From NCBI GenBank assembly GCA_001774395.1, contig MEZX01000002.1, positions 463,000 to 526,999 of the forward strand: a stretch of 64,000 nt of DNA, read 5' to 3'. A program made the position numbers and the translations under genes. This DNA comes from Candidatus Berkelbacteria bacterium RIFCSPLOWO2_01_FULL_50_28 (lineage in GTDB: Bacteria; Patescibacteria; UBA1384; 2-12-FULL-50-11). The first letter of the stretch is position 1, and every line of letters starts with the position of its first letter. Shown here one piece after another: positions 44,142-52,326 of this stretch. The notes under the pieces are model-generated. The model was not told the origin of the DNA. It ran no database searches and saw only the letters and a list, made by a program, of their open reading frames with translations.

Positions 44142-44280
44142 CCCCGCACTATGTCAGCTGACAATTTTTTTTTCGCTTTGCTGGGTTTGCTATTTAGAAT
44201 ATGCTACAGATTCCAGGAAGATTCAGTGGAAGTTGAGAGTAAGAATTGGGAAAGCAAAGTTCAGCTGCAAAGTGCGGGGT
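44141..44280. repeat. Inverted-repeat-bounded element of ~140 bp
   Basis: ACCCCGCACT at 44141-44150 and AGTGCGGGGT at 44271-44280 are exact inverted copies; CAGCTGA inside both ends extends the match to about 20 positions. CTTTGCT / AGCAAAG pair further in. No reading frame inside. It could be a small transposon derivative, or one long RNA hairpin. Confidence 0.45.
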
Positions 44281-44302
44281 AAGCCAGACAGTAGCACCCG
44301 AG

Positions 44303-44331
44303 TTGACAACGAGCGCAGTAACCTGTAAGAT
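44303..44331 (+). promoter_or_regulatory. Promoter of the LuxR-type gene
   Basis: TTGACA (44303-44308) and TAAGAT (44326-44331) with 17-base spacing. Confidence 0.7.
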
Positions 44332-44366
44332 GGATGTTCTACCCATTTGGTAGAGGGAGGATACGT

Positions 44367-44651
44367 ATGGCAGTAGTAGCAATCGACCCAGCGCTTTTGG
44401 CCGCGGATCGCGAGAAGGGACGCGACAGAAAACCGCGGCTTACCAAGCGCGAGATCGAGATTTTGAATCTCATTGCTCAGGGCCACAGCAGCAAGGAAGC
44501 TGCTGACGTGTTGTTCGTCTCTAAGCGAACCGTGGATTCCCATTTGGCGAATATCTACGATAAGCTGCAAGTGAACAACCGCGTTCAGGCCTATCGAGCA
44601 GCAACCAGGCTCGGGCTCATACCTTTTGAGCCTACATTCAGGAGCTACTAA
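44367..44651 (+). CDS. Stand-alone LuxR-type helix-turn-helix regulator
   Basis: A 94-residue protein consisting almost only of a GerE/LuxR DNA-binding domain: LTKREIEILNLIAQGHSSKE, then AADVLFVSKRTVDSHLANIY with the recognition helix, then YDKLQVNNRVQAYRAA. It has no receiver or sensor domain, so it resembles GerE. GAGGGAGG six bases before the ATG is a strong SD. It has a clear promoter and a hairpin terminator. Confidence 0.9.
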   Translation: MAVVAIDPALLAADREKGRDRKPRLTKREIEILNLIAQGHSSKEAADVLFVSKRTVDSHLANIYDKLQVNNRVQAYRAATRLGLIPFEPTFRSY

Positions 44652-44675
44652 GCTCCAAACACCCCGCCCAAGGAT

Positions 44676-44712
44676 GGGTCGTCTCAATGGAGAGGCGGCC
44701 CGCTATCTTTAT
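44676..44712 (+). terminator. Terminator of the LuxR-type gene
   Basis: GGGTCGTCTC and GAGGCGGCCC pair over ten positions (with G-U pairs), followed by a T-rich tail. Confidence 0.6.
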
Positions 44713-44852
44713 GTTTGGTTTTTGTTGGGGACAACTTTGGGGATATGTGGATAACCGAAAACTTTCCGAAATAACTTTGAAGATTGATTTTTATCTTTAA
44801 CAGGAGTAAAGTGTGCTAACAGTACATTGGTAGTCACGACTTTGGAGGTCAT

Positions 44853-45806
44853 ATGGCCACAAGCAAGATTCTAGTTCATTCAAGTGCGTCGGATAAAGAC
44901 GCGCATATTCCGGATGCGGTGACGAAAGCAGTTGCTCTGGCGCAACGGAGCGGCGTAAAAGCCGAAGCGGTTGAGAGCCTTCTGGAGATAAAGCGACGGC
45001 TGATGCTGCCATCTGACGATCCGCAGTGGGCCGCTGGGGCAATCTCGGCCGATAGAACGGCTAATGTGTTGGCCAGTACGCGCATCGACCCGATCATGAT
45101 CATCAACCCAGCAACGGGGCAAGTTGAGAGACTGCGTTCTCCGCTGGCGGCTGTTCTGCCAACTGCGAAGAGAGGCTACAATTTCGTTCTCACTGACGCC
45201 GGGGCGTACATGAACACCGACTGGGGTCAAGTTGCGTTGGGGGCGTTGCTATGCGGCAGTCTGTGGAGAGTGCTACATGGCAAGAAATTTCCGCGCTACG
45301 GCGTTCTTGGGTACGGCGAAGAGTTCGACAAGCTGCCGGAAGACTTAAAACGTGTTTATGTTTTCCTGGCGAGCTTCCCGAACCGAACAGTCAAGGTTGT
45401 CGAGTCAAAGGAGGTTCTGGGCGGAGACAGTGTTGAGGTTCTTATCCCCCGGAACGGCGAGATCGGCAACGTCTTCCTGAAAACAGCGGAAGCAACCCTT
45501 GGGTGTTTTGGGACCATACTCAAAGAAGAACTGGGAGCCGATGTTCAAAGCAAGCTTGGAGCTGTCCTCAGCGCCCCGGCATTCCGTCGCGTCAAAGCAC
45601 GGCTTTATCTTCCAGAGTCGCACGGAGCGTTGGTCTTGGGCTGCAGAGCGCCGGTGATGAAACACCACGGGCGAATGGATTCAGATGGTCTGCTTCTGGC
45701 AATTCTGCGACTCCACCGCATAATTCAGGACAACGTGCTGTCACGCGTTCGTGCGGATTTCTGGAACGAAATCGAACGCAGCCATCCAGAGCTGATCCCG
45801 AGATGA
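44853..45806 (+). CDS. PlsX-like protein (phosphate acyltransferase family), N-terminally short
   Basis: A 317-residue protein resembling PlsX from residue about 55 on: the ISADRTAN segment, RSPLAAVLPT, FVLTDAGAYMNTD, GVLGYGEE, GNVFLKTAEATLG and SHGALVLGCRAPVMKHHGR match PlsX landmarks in order. The usual N-terminal MDAMGGD block is missing and several conserved Gly/Asp residues differ, so acyl transfer from acyl-ACP to phosphate is uncertain. It is a single-gene unit with strong SD (GGAGGT) and terminator. No other lipid gene is adjacent. Confidence 0.7.
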   Translation: MATSKILVHSSASDKDAHIPDAVTKAVALAQRSGVKAEAVESLLEIKRRLMLPSDDPQWAAGAISADRTANVLASTRIDPIMIINPATGQVERLRSPLAAVLPTAKRGYNFVLTDAGAYMNTDWGQVALGALLCGSLWRVLHGKKFPRYGVLGYGEEFDKLPEDLKRVYVFLASFPNRTVKVVESKEVLGGDSVEVLIPRNGEIGNVFLKTAEATLGCFGTILKEELGADVQSKLGAVLSAPAFRRVKARLYLPESHGALVLGCRAPVMKHHGRMDSDGLLLAILRLHRIIQDNVLSRVRADFWNEIERSHPELIPR

Positions 45807-45828
45807 AAAAGCCAGGGATAATTCAAGG

Positions 45829-45860
45829 CCCCGAGACATTCGTGTCGAGGGGTTCTTTTT
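45829..45860 (+). terminator. Terminator of the PlsX-like gene
   Basis: CCCC / GGGG outer and GACA / TGTC inner pairs, TTCG loop, followed by TTCTTTTT. Confidence 0.75.
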
Positions 45861-45865
45861 GTAAT

Positions 45866-45904
45866 AAAAACGACCCCCGCCTGGCACGAAGCCCTGCGGG
45901 GGTC
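45866..45904 (-). terminator. Terminator of the small membrane-protein gene
   Basis: GACCCCCGC / GCGGGGGTC stem; five T follow on the minus strand. It faces the PlsX-like terminator directly. Confidence 0.8.
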
Positions 45905-45916
45905 TGGAAGCGAACG

Positions 45917-46243
45917 CTATCGGCGGGAGATTCGACAGCCTCCGGGCAAAAGCCCTAGGGCAATTAGCTGTCGCTCCTCGCGGAGTTCGGCGTTTCTCGC
46001 GCCGACCTTGGCGATCTCCCGTCGCCGCCCTTCCTGGATTCCCGCCTCGTAGAGGCAGATCAGGAAGTGAAGGACGATCGCCAGCGCGAAGGTGGCCAAT
46101 GCAACCAGGATCGCGCTTCCCTGGTACGATGCCCAGCGGTCGTTGAGATCGCCGGGACGTTCCGCCCCGTACTTATAGAGCAGGGCGAGAACTACCGCGA
46201 CTGCGCCGACTCCGGCACAGAAATTTCTAATCGTTGACATCAT
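45917..46243 (-). CDS. Small membrane protein, unknown function (108 aa)
   Basis: Two transmembrane helices, about residues 9-24 (AGVGAVAVVLALLY) and 44-68 (AILVALATFALAIVLHFLICLY), followed by an Arg/Glu-rich cytoplasmic helix (RRREIAKVGARNAELREE). Two adjacent ATGs (46243, 46240) follow GAGGTG by about nine bases. It has its own terminator. No family recognised. Confidence 0.65.
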   Translation of the reverse strand: MMSTIRNFCAGVGAVAVVLALLYKYGAERPGDLNDRWASYQGSAILVALATFALAIVLHFLICLYEAGIQEGRRREIAKVGARNAELREERQLIALGLLPGGCRISRR

Positions 46244-46323
46244 GTCGGTGTGCACCTCATCCGTGTAGGATGAAAGAACCTTACCACAAATGGGTCAAAA
46301 TGTCAAGAGAAGACGGTATTCTT

Positions 46324-48822
46324 TTATTTCACCAGGGAGAGCTTCTCGCCGCGGCGACGGACTTTGATTGGCGCTTTCTTTGATAACTTGCCGGTTAGAA
46401 GCATCTCTGAGAGCGGATCTTCGATGTATTCGGTAATTACCCGGCGCACCGGTCGAGCGCCGAACTCTGGGTCGAAGCCCTTCTCGGCTAAAAACTCCTT
46501 GGCGGACGGTTCAATTGTGATAGTGATGCCTTCTGGCAAGAGTCGGGCGGCCAGCTCGGCAGCTTGTTTTTCAACGATTTTGGTAACATCGGCTTTATTG
46601 AGCGGTCGAAACACGACAATTTTGTCGAGTCGATTGATAAACTCCGGTCGGAAATCTTTCTTCATTCGTTCCAGAATCTGGCTCTTGATCTCCTCGTAGC
46701 GCTGATCTAAGTCTGCCGAGGCGCCCCTGTTGAAACCGATGGCTTGCGTTTGATTCATCTCGGCCATACCTAAATTAGAGGTCATTATAATGATGGTATT
46801 GCGAAAGTTAACTCGTCTGCCTTTAGCATCGGTCAGGTAGCCGTCTTCCAATATCTGGAGAAGCATATTGAAAACATCGGGGTGAGCTTTTTCGATTTCA
46901 TCGAGCAGCACTACAGAGTACGGCTGGCGTCTGATAGTTTCAGTAAGCTTGCCCGATTCCTCGAAACCGACGTACCCGGGCGGTGCACCAACCAGGCGGC
47001 TCAAGTTGTGCCGCTCCATAAACTCGCTCATATCAATTTTCACCAACGCCTCATCACGCCCGAATACCTCTCGGGCCAGGACGCGAGCCAGTTCGGTCTT
47101 TCCTACTCCCGTGGGTCCGAGGAATATAAACGAGCCGAGCGGTCGTTTTGGATCCGCTACCCCGGTGGCGGAGCGTTTAATTGAAGCGGTGATAGTTTTG
47201 ATTGCTTCGCTTTGGCCGACGATCTGGGAACCCAAGGCAGCCTCCAGGTTCACTACTTTGATGCGATCATTTTGGGTTAGCGCCGTCACGGGGATGCCCG
47301 TCCACATTGAAACGATCTTGGCAACATCCTCTTTTGTTATCTCGCGGACGATGGTTCGCTTCGGCAATTTTTTCTTCAATCGTTCAACTTCCGATTCCAA
47401 ACGCAATTCAAGCATTCGATACTCGGCGGCGGATTTATATTCGTATTTGTCAGCTGCTTTTTGACGCTGGCTGTTAGCGTAGCGTTTCCGTCGCTCCAGG
47501 GAGTTAATTTTACTAAAAGCCGTGAGCTGCTTTTCTTCAAGCTGAGTAGCGGCGGCAGCTTCATCGATCAGGTCGATGGCCTTATCGGGCAGGAAACGAT
47601 CCGAGATATAACGCTTCGAAAGAACCGCCGCTGAATCGATCGCTTCATCAGTTATGACAACGTGATGGTGTTTTTCGTAAGCAGACTTCAGGCCGTGGAT
47701 GATTTGAATAGTCTCTTCGACTGAAGGCTCATCAACGACAATGCGTTGCAGTCGTCGCTCTAGCGCCGGATCTTTTTCGATGTATTTGCGGTACTCATCG
47801 CTGGTGGTAGCCCCGATTAGCCGTAGGGCGCCCTTGGCCAGGCCAGGTTTAATGATGTTACTTAGATCCATCGAGCCTTCAGCTGAACCGGCCCCGACGA
47901 TGGTGTGTAGCTCGTCGACGAAAAGAACAACGTTGCCCGCTTTTACAATTTCATCGATTAATTTTTTGGTTCGTTCCTCGAATTGCCCGCGGTACGTGGT
48001 GCCAGCGATCAGTTGTGCTAAGTCCAGGCTAACGACGCGCTTGTCTAAAAGGTATCTTGGCACGTCACCGTCAGCGATTTTTTGGGCTAAGCCTTCAATG
48101 ATAGCCGTCTTCCCTACCCCAGGTTCACCAGTGAGAACAGGGTTGTTTTTATTGCGACGGACGAGGATTTGGATAATGCGTTGTAGCTCTTTCTCCCGAC
48201 CGATCATCGGGTCGAGTTTCTTCTCGCGAGCTTGTTTCGTTAGGTCAGTTGTGAAAAATTCTAAAGCGCTCTTTCCGCGACCAGAGTTTCGGGGCGGGCT
48301 CTGTAGAGTGGGTCCGATAAAACCGTCAAGAGGTTCTGGCAACCCTGATAGGTCTTGGCCGTCCGCTTCGCTCGTCGGTGAGCTTTGCTCCAAATGCTCG
48401 TGGAGCTGATGTTCGAGCATCGTTGGCTCAACGCCCAGTTCAGCCAGAGCTTGCTTGGCGTGATTTTTGCTACCGCCGAGCAATGACAACAGCAAGTGTT
48501 CGGACTCAACTGAATGGGATTTGTACTTATCGGCGATGGCAAAAGCCGCTTTGAGAGTCTGCTTTAGCTCCGGGCTTACCCCACTTTTGGTTTTGAATTC
48601 TGATGGTCGGCTCTGTAACAAGAAGGAAATTCTCTGTGGATTGATCATCAGCTCTCGGAGAATCTCGAAAGAGATCGTTCCTGGAGTGCTGGAAAGTGAG
48701 AGCAACAAATGCTGAGTGTCGATCCCTGGTCCCATAGCGGCGGCGATCTGTTCGCAATCGTGAACGATCTTTAAAGCAGTTTCGCTAAAGCGGTTTTTGA
48801 AAATGTCGAATTCTTCTTTCAT
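46324..48822 (-). CDS. clpC: ATP-dependent Clp protease ATPase subunit ClpC
   Basis: An 832-residue Hsp100 unfoldase. It has the N-terminal double Clp-N repeat to about 150, D1 ATPase with GEPGVGKTAIIEGLAQ near 227, a middle coiled coil near 435-480 of the short ClpC length, and D2 with GPTGVGKTELARVLA near 560 and the Walker B SVVLLDEIEKAHPD. It feeds substrates to ClpP, which is not in the window. ClpB is less likely because the middle domain is short. Confidence 0.95.
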   Translation of the reverse strand: MKEEFDIFKNRFSETALKIVHDCEQIAAAMGPGIDTQHLLLSLSSTPGTISFEILRELMINPQRISFLLQSRPSEFKTKSGVSPELKQTLKAAFAIADKYKSHSVESEHLLLSLLGGSKNHAKQALAELGVEPTMLEHQLHEHLEQSSPTSEADGQDLSGLPEPLDGFIGPTLQSPPRNSGRGKSALEFFTTDLTKQAREKKLDPMIGREKELQRIIQILVRRNKNNPVLTGEPGVGKTAIIEGLAQKIADGDVPRYLLDKRVVSLDLAQLIAGTTYRGQFEERTKKLIDEIVKAGNVVLFVDELHTIVGAGSAEGSMDLSNIIKPGLAKGALRLIGATTSDEYRKYIEKDPALERRLQRIVVDEPSVEETIQIIHGLKSAYEKHHHVVITDEAIDSAAVLSKRYISDRFLPDKAIDLIDEAAAATQLEEKQLTAFSKINSLERRKRYANSQRQKAADKYEYKSAAEYRMLELRLESEVERLKKKLPKRTIVREITKEDVAKIVSMWTGIPVTALTQNDRIKVVNLEAALGSQIVGQSEAIKTITASIKRSATGVADPKRPLGSFIFLGPTGVGKTELARVLAREVFGRDEALVKIDMSEFMERHNLSRLVGAPPGYVGFEESGKLTETIRRQPYSVVLLDEIEKAHPDVFNMLLQILEDGYLTDAKGRRVNFRNTIIIMTSNLGMAEMNQTQAIGFNRGASADLDQRYEEIKSQILERMKKDFRPEFINRLDKIVVFRPLNKADVTKIVEKQAAELAARLLPEGITITIEPSAKEFLAEKGFDPEFGARPVRRVITEYIEDPLSEMLLTGKLSKKAPIKVRRRGEKLSLVK

Positions 48823-48940
48823 GATGTATTTTTAACGCAATAGTTGTTTCTTGTGATTGGTGCTGCGAGGCTGAAGTCGTGGCTCATAGTCGGCAGTATA
48901 ACAGAGCTACCGGTAATTCTTTTGGTGAGAATTGCTAGTT

Positions 48941-50164
48941 TCACTTCTTGGTCTTTTTTGTTTTGGCGGAGGGTTTTTTCTTGGCGGCAGAGGTTTTTGG
49001 CTTGGAGATTTTGGCCTTTGTAACTTTCTTGCCGTCGGTTCCGGGCTTCGCGTCGGCAACGGAGTCGTCTTTGGTAGGCGCGGTAACAGTATTGCTATCG
49101 GCATCACGCGGGTCTCTTGCCGGTTTGGATCCGTCGTCCTTGACGATGTCGATCTCCCAACCCGTTAGCTTACTTGCCAAGCGGACGTTTTGACCGTTCT
49201 TGCCAATGGCCAGTGATAGCTGATCGTCAGGTACTTTAACAGAGGCAACATTTCTTTTCTTCTGAAGGGTAATCTTTTCAATCTTGGCTGGTGAAAGAGC
49301 GTTAGCAAGAAGCTGCTCGATAGTGTCGTTCCAAGAAATAATGTCGATTTTTTCTTCGCCAATCTCGGACAGCACAGCTTGAACACGTGTTCCCCGCTGG
49401 CCGACGCACGACCCCACTGGGTCGAGTCCGGGCATGGTGGATGTTACCGCCATTTTTGTCCGAGTTCCAGCTTCGCGCGAGATAGCCTTGATGGTGACGG
49501 TGCCGTTGGCCATCTCTGGAACTTCAAGATCGAAGAGCTTTTGAATGAAATCGGTGCTGGAGCGAGTTACGAGAACTCGCGGTCCGCGCGGCGTTTCTTC
49601 GACTGAGTAGACTAGAACTTTCAGTCGTTGGCCCGGGAAGTAATTCTGGTTGGGAATTTGGTCGGATGCGATCATCAGGCCGTTTAGTTTACCGATGTTC
49701 AAAATAACATTCGGCCCTTCAACCTGCTGGACATAGCCGTTGATAAGCTGTCCCTGTTTGTCTTTGTATTCGGCGTAAAGGATCTCTTTTTCGGCTTCGC
49801 GCAACCGCTGGGATATCACTTGCTTGGCGGTCTGGGCGGCAATTCGACCGAAGTCGCTGTGCGGCTCTAACTCGATTTTGATCACATCGCCAATCTTGGC
49901 GTTCTTCTTGTATTTTTTAGCGTCCGCGGGAGTCAGCTGGGCTTGAATATTTTCCGGCTCCGCCACGACCTCAAAAGTCTGCCACATCAGGAAACTGCCC
50001 GATTCTTCGTCAAGTTTGGCGATGATCTGCTCATCGTTTTGTCCGTAATCTTTACGGTAAGCGGCCGCAACGGCGGCTTCGATTGTTTCTAGAATTACTT
50101 CCTTAGGAAGCCCTCGTTCATCGGCTAGTTGATTAATTGCGGCTGCGAATGGGGATATGGCCAT
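48941..50164 (-). CDS. nusA: Transcription termination/antitermination factor NusA
   Basis: A 407-residue RNA-polymerase-binding protein: N-terminal domain, S1 domain (INGYVQQVEGPNVILNIGK near 150), two KH domains (DPVGSCVGQRGTRVQAV near 245 and LSLAIGKNGQNVRLAS near 315), and a Lys/Ala/Pro-rich tail from about 345. The start is 50164 (MAISPFAAAINQLAD); upstream codons are translated AT-rich repeat. GGAGG lies in a small hairpin loop six bases before the ATG. Confidence 0.96.
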   Translation of the reverse strand: MAISPFAAAINQLADERGLPKEVILETIEAAVAAAYRKDYGQNDEQIIAKLDEESGSFLMWQTFEVVAEPENIQAQLTPADAKKYKKNAKIGDVIKIELEPHSDFGRIAAQTAKQVISQRLREAEKEILYAEYKDKQGQLINGYVQQVEGPNVILNIGKLNGLMIASDQIPNQNYFPGQRLKVLVYSVEETPRGPRVLVTRSSTDFIQKLFDLEVPEMANGTVTIKAISREAGTRTKMAVTSTMPGLDPVGSCVGQRGTRVQAVLSEIGEEKIDIISWNDTIEQLLANALSPAKIEKITLQKKRNVASVKVPDDQLSLAIGKNGQNVRLASKLTGWEIDIVKDDGSKPARDPRDADSNTVTAPTKDDSVADAKPGTDGKKVTKAKISKPKTSAAKKKPSAKTKKTKK

Positions 50165-50384
50165 TAGCAAATTCCTCCGGAATTTGTAATTTCCAATTTC
50201 CAATTTCCAATTTCCAATAAATTTTCAATGTCGAAATTTAAAATTAGATAATTCGAGCTTGATTCGAAATTTGAAATTCGATATTTGAAATTGTTGTACA
50301 TACTTTTATATATTCTCCTTACTTTTTTAAAAAAGCCAGGATCAAACCTGGTTGTTAATACTTTAACACACATTTTTAGGTAAT
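50165..50384. repeat. AT-rich interspersed repeat (copy 4, before nusA)
   Basis: Four ggaaatt units on the minus strand, a spacer with ttcgagc, then inverted units. The edge next to nusA reads AAATTC-CGGAG-GAATTT, a hairpin like the one before ftsA with one compensatory base-pair swap. Confidence 0.65.
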
Positions 50385-51107
50385 TCAATCCGTTTTTGTG
50401 AAAATTGCCTTCAGGGGAAAGATAACTAGCGCTTTCCAGATACGGCCAAAGCGTCGGGGTTGAAGAATAAGGCGCCATAGCCACTCTAAATGTAAGGCAC
50501 GTAAAACACGAGGAGCTCGTGGGGTCACACCGGCCAACATATCGAAAGTTCCGCCGATACCAACCAATATCTTAGCTCCCAATTCGTTCTTATGTTGGCC
50601 GATCCATTCTTCCTGTCTTGGAGCGCCGTAAGCCACTATAACAATATCGGCGCCGCTGTCTCTTATGTGTTTTAACACATACGGGTCGTCCGGGTCGGCG
50701 TGACTCGTGCCGGTAATTTTCAAACCAGGGTTTATTTGTTGGAGTCGTTCTCCCGCTTTATGGGCTATCCCCTCTTGGCCACCCAATAGAAAGATCGAGT
50801 GTCCATCTTTGGCGGCCAGATCACTTAGTTCACACACCAGATCGGAGCCAGGTGTAATAGCGCGCAGCGGAGTACCCAAAATGCGGCTGACCCAAACGAC
50901 GTTTGTCGAGTCCGGTATCACCAAGTCGGCATTATTAATGATTTCTCGAAACTCGTGGTTTTTTTGGGCCTCAAGAATGAACTCGCCGTTGACGGTTACT
51001 ATCTGACGTGGGCTACTTTGGTTCAAGGCATCTCGGCAAAAATCAGTTACATCAGACCAGTCGACGTTGTCAACTCGCACTCCCAAAATCCGCACAGATT
51101 TAGCCAT
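50385..51107 (-). CDS. WecG/TagA/CpsF-family glycosyltransferase
   Basis: A 240-residue GT26 enzyme, adding N-acetylmannosamine or a related sugar to a lipid-linked primer in surface polymer synthesis. Motifs: VNGEFILEAQ near residue 40, PDSTNVVWVSRILG near 65, IFLLGGQEGIA near 105, VAYGAPRQEEWI near 160 and VGIGGTFDMLAG near 185. It overlaps the next-upstream glycosyltransferase gene by eight bases, so both belong to one surface polysaccharide operon. Confidence 0.92.
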   Translation of the reverse strand: MAKSVRILGVRVDNVDWSDVTDFCRDALNQSSPRQIVTVNGEFILEAQKNHEFREIINNADLVIPDSTNVVWVSRILGTPLRAITPGSDLVCELSDLAAKDGHSIFLLGGQEGIAHKAGERLQQINPGLKITGTSHADPDDPYVLKHIRDSGADIVIVAYGAPRQEEWIGQHKNELGAKILVGIGGTFDMLAGVTPRAPRVLRALHLEWLWRLILQPRRFGRIWKALVIFPLKAIFTKTD

Positions 51108-52197
51108 TAGCAACCTGGCGGATAACCGTTAACGTCTCTTGAACAGTTTTGTCCCACGAATACATCTTAGCGCGTTTTATGCCTTTTTGGCGCAAATCGC
51201 TCGCCAAGGTTGTTGAATCAAGTATCTTGGCAAAGGTCGAGGCCCAACGGAGCGGGTTGTTCGGGGGTAGAAGGACGGCAGCGTCATCAACTATTTCCGG
51301 CAAACTTGAGCTGTTCGAACACACCACGGGTGTGCCAACGGAAAGGGCTTCCAGAACAACAAAAGCAAATCCGTCGTAACTGCTTGGGTAAGCAAAAAGC
51401 TTGGCGTGACGCAGATAGCGTAGCAGATCGTATTTAGGCACAAATCCCGGCATAAAGATCCTCGATGCCAGGCTCGGCTCGAGTGTGTTAACAAAATCAA
51501 CTATTTTTTCGCTGCCAAAACCCATTTTCCCGATCATGACGAGTAGAATATCCTTCCTACTTTTGGCTAAAATGCAGAACGCTTCGATCAGGAGTCGAAT
51601 GTTCTTCTTTTCTTCTATCGAGCCGGTGAAAAGTATGTACGGACTCGAAATTGGGGCGTTGCCGTAATTGCGCGTAGCGTTAAACAGCTCGCAGTTGTGG
51701 GCCATGGGGATAATATGAACCTTGGCCGAATTCGCTTTGTACTCTTTAATTATATTGCTTTTTGTTGACTGCGACGGCACGATGACGGCATCGGCCTTGG
51801 CGAGAGAAACTGAAGTGGAAAAATGTAAGTACCGACGATCAAACTTCGAGTAAGTTTTAGGGAAATAGCGATAAGCGATATCGTGAATCGTAACGACTGT
51901 TGGCAGGTTCGAGAGCAGTGGTACCACGTGCGACGGCACGAACAGCACATCCGGCTTCTCGCGGCGCAGCTCTCCAGCGAGCTGGATTTGCGACCATAAT
52001 CGACGAGATGGCAGGACACGCCAGGTAATATTTTTGGCCTCTGGCCACTTTTCTTTAGGGAAATTGGGGGTGTAGAGGACGAATTTGTTTACCTTGTCGG
52101 CGGTAACTAACCGTCGGATTAGCTCGAACGAATAATTCTCTGTGCCAGAGCGAACCGTGCGAGTGGCTCTTGAAGCGTCAATACCAATAATCATCAT
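51100..52197 (-). CDS. GT-B glycosyltransferase (family 4/1)
   Basis: A 365-residue GT4-type enzyme. The N-terminal half has GIDASRATRTVRSGTENY and VTIHDIAYRYFP, the C-terminal half ILFTGSIEEKKNIRLLIEAF and the E-x7-E donor site SYDGFAFVVLEALSVGTPVV near 280. It likely transfers a sugar in envelope polysaccharide synthesis; donor and acceptor are unknown. The first two codons are both ATG. Confidence 0.92.
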   Translation of the reverse strand: MMIIGIDASRATRTVRSGTENYSFELIRRLVTADKVNKFVLYTPNFPKEKWPEAKNITWRVLPSRRLWSQIQLAGELRREKPDVLFVPSHVVPLLSNLPTVVTIHDIAYRYFPKTYSKFDRRYLHFSTSVSLAKADAVIVPSQSTKSNIIKEYKANSAKVHIIPMAHNCELFNATRNYGNAPISSPYILFTGSIEEKKNIRLLIEAFCILAKSRKDILLVMIGKMGFGSEKIVDFVNTLEPSLASRIFMPGFVPKYDLLRYLRHAKLFAYPSSYDGFAFVVLEALSVGTPVVCSNSSSLPEIVDDAAVLLPPNNPLRWASTFAKILDSTTLASDLRQKGIKRAKMYSWDKTVQETLTVIRQVANG

Positions 52198-52326
52198 TAA
52201 TAATCGAATTATCCAATAACCGAATAACCAAAAGAATCACTAATCATCTAATAACGAATATTCTACGGCTTTGGTTATTTGGTAATTTTTCGATGATTAT
52301 GCAATTTGATGATTTGGTAATTAACA
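52198..52326. repeat. AT-rich interspersed repeat (copy 5, before the glycosyltransferase)
   Basis: Units ccaataaccgaataacc and ggttatttggtaa lie in inverted orientation around an AT-rich centre. It fills the gap between mreB and the glycosyltransferase gene. Confidence 0.55.

Noticed and set aside
44223..44687. Minus-strand frame of 154 codons across the LuxR-type gene
   Set aside because: It is a shadow of the LuxR-type gene and of the inverted-repeat element; composition is not protein-like.
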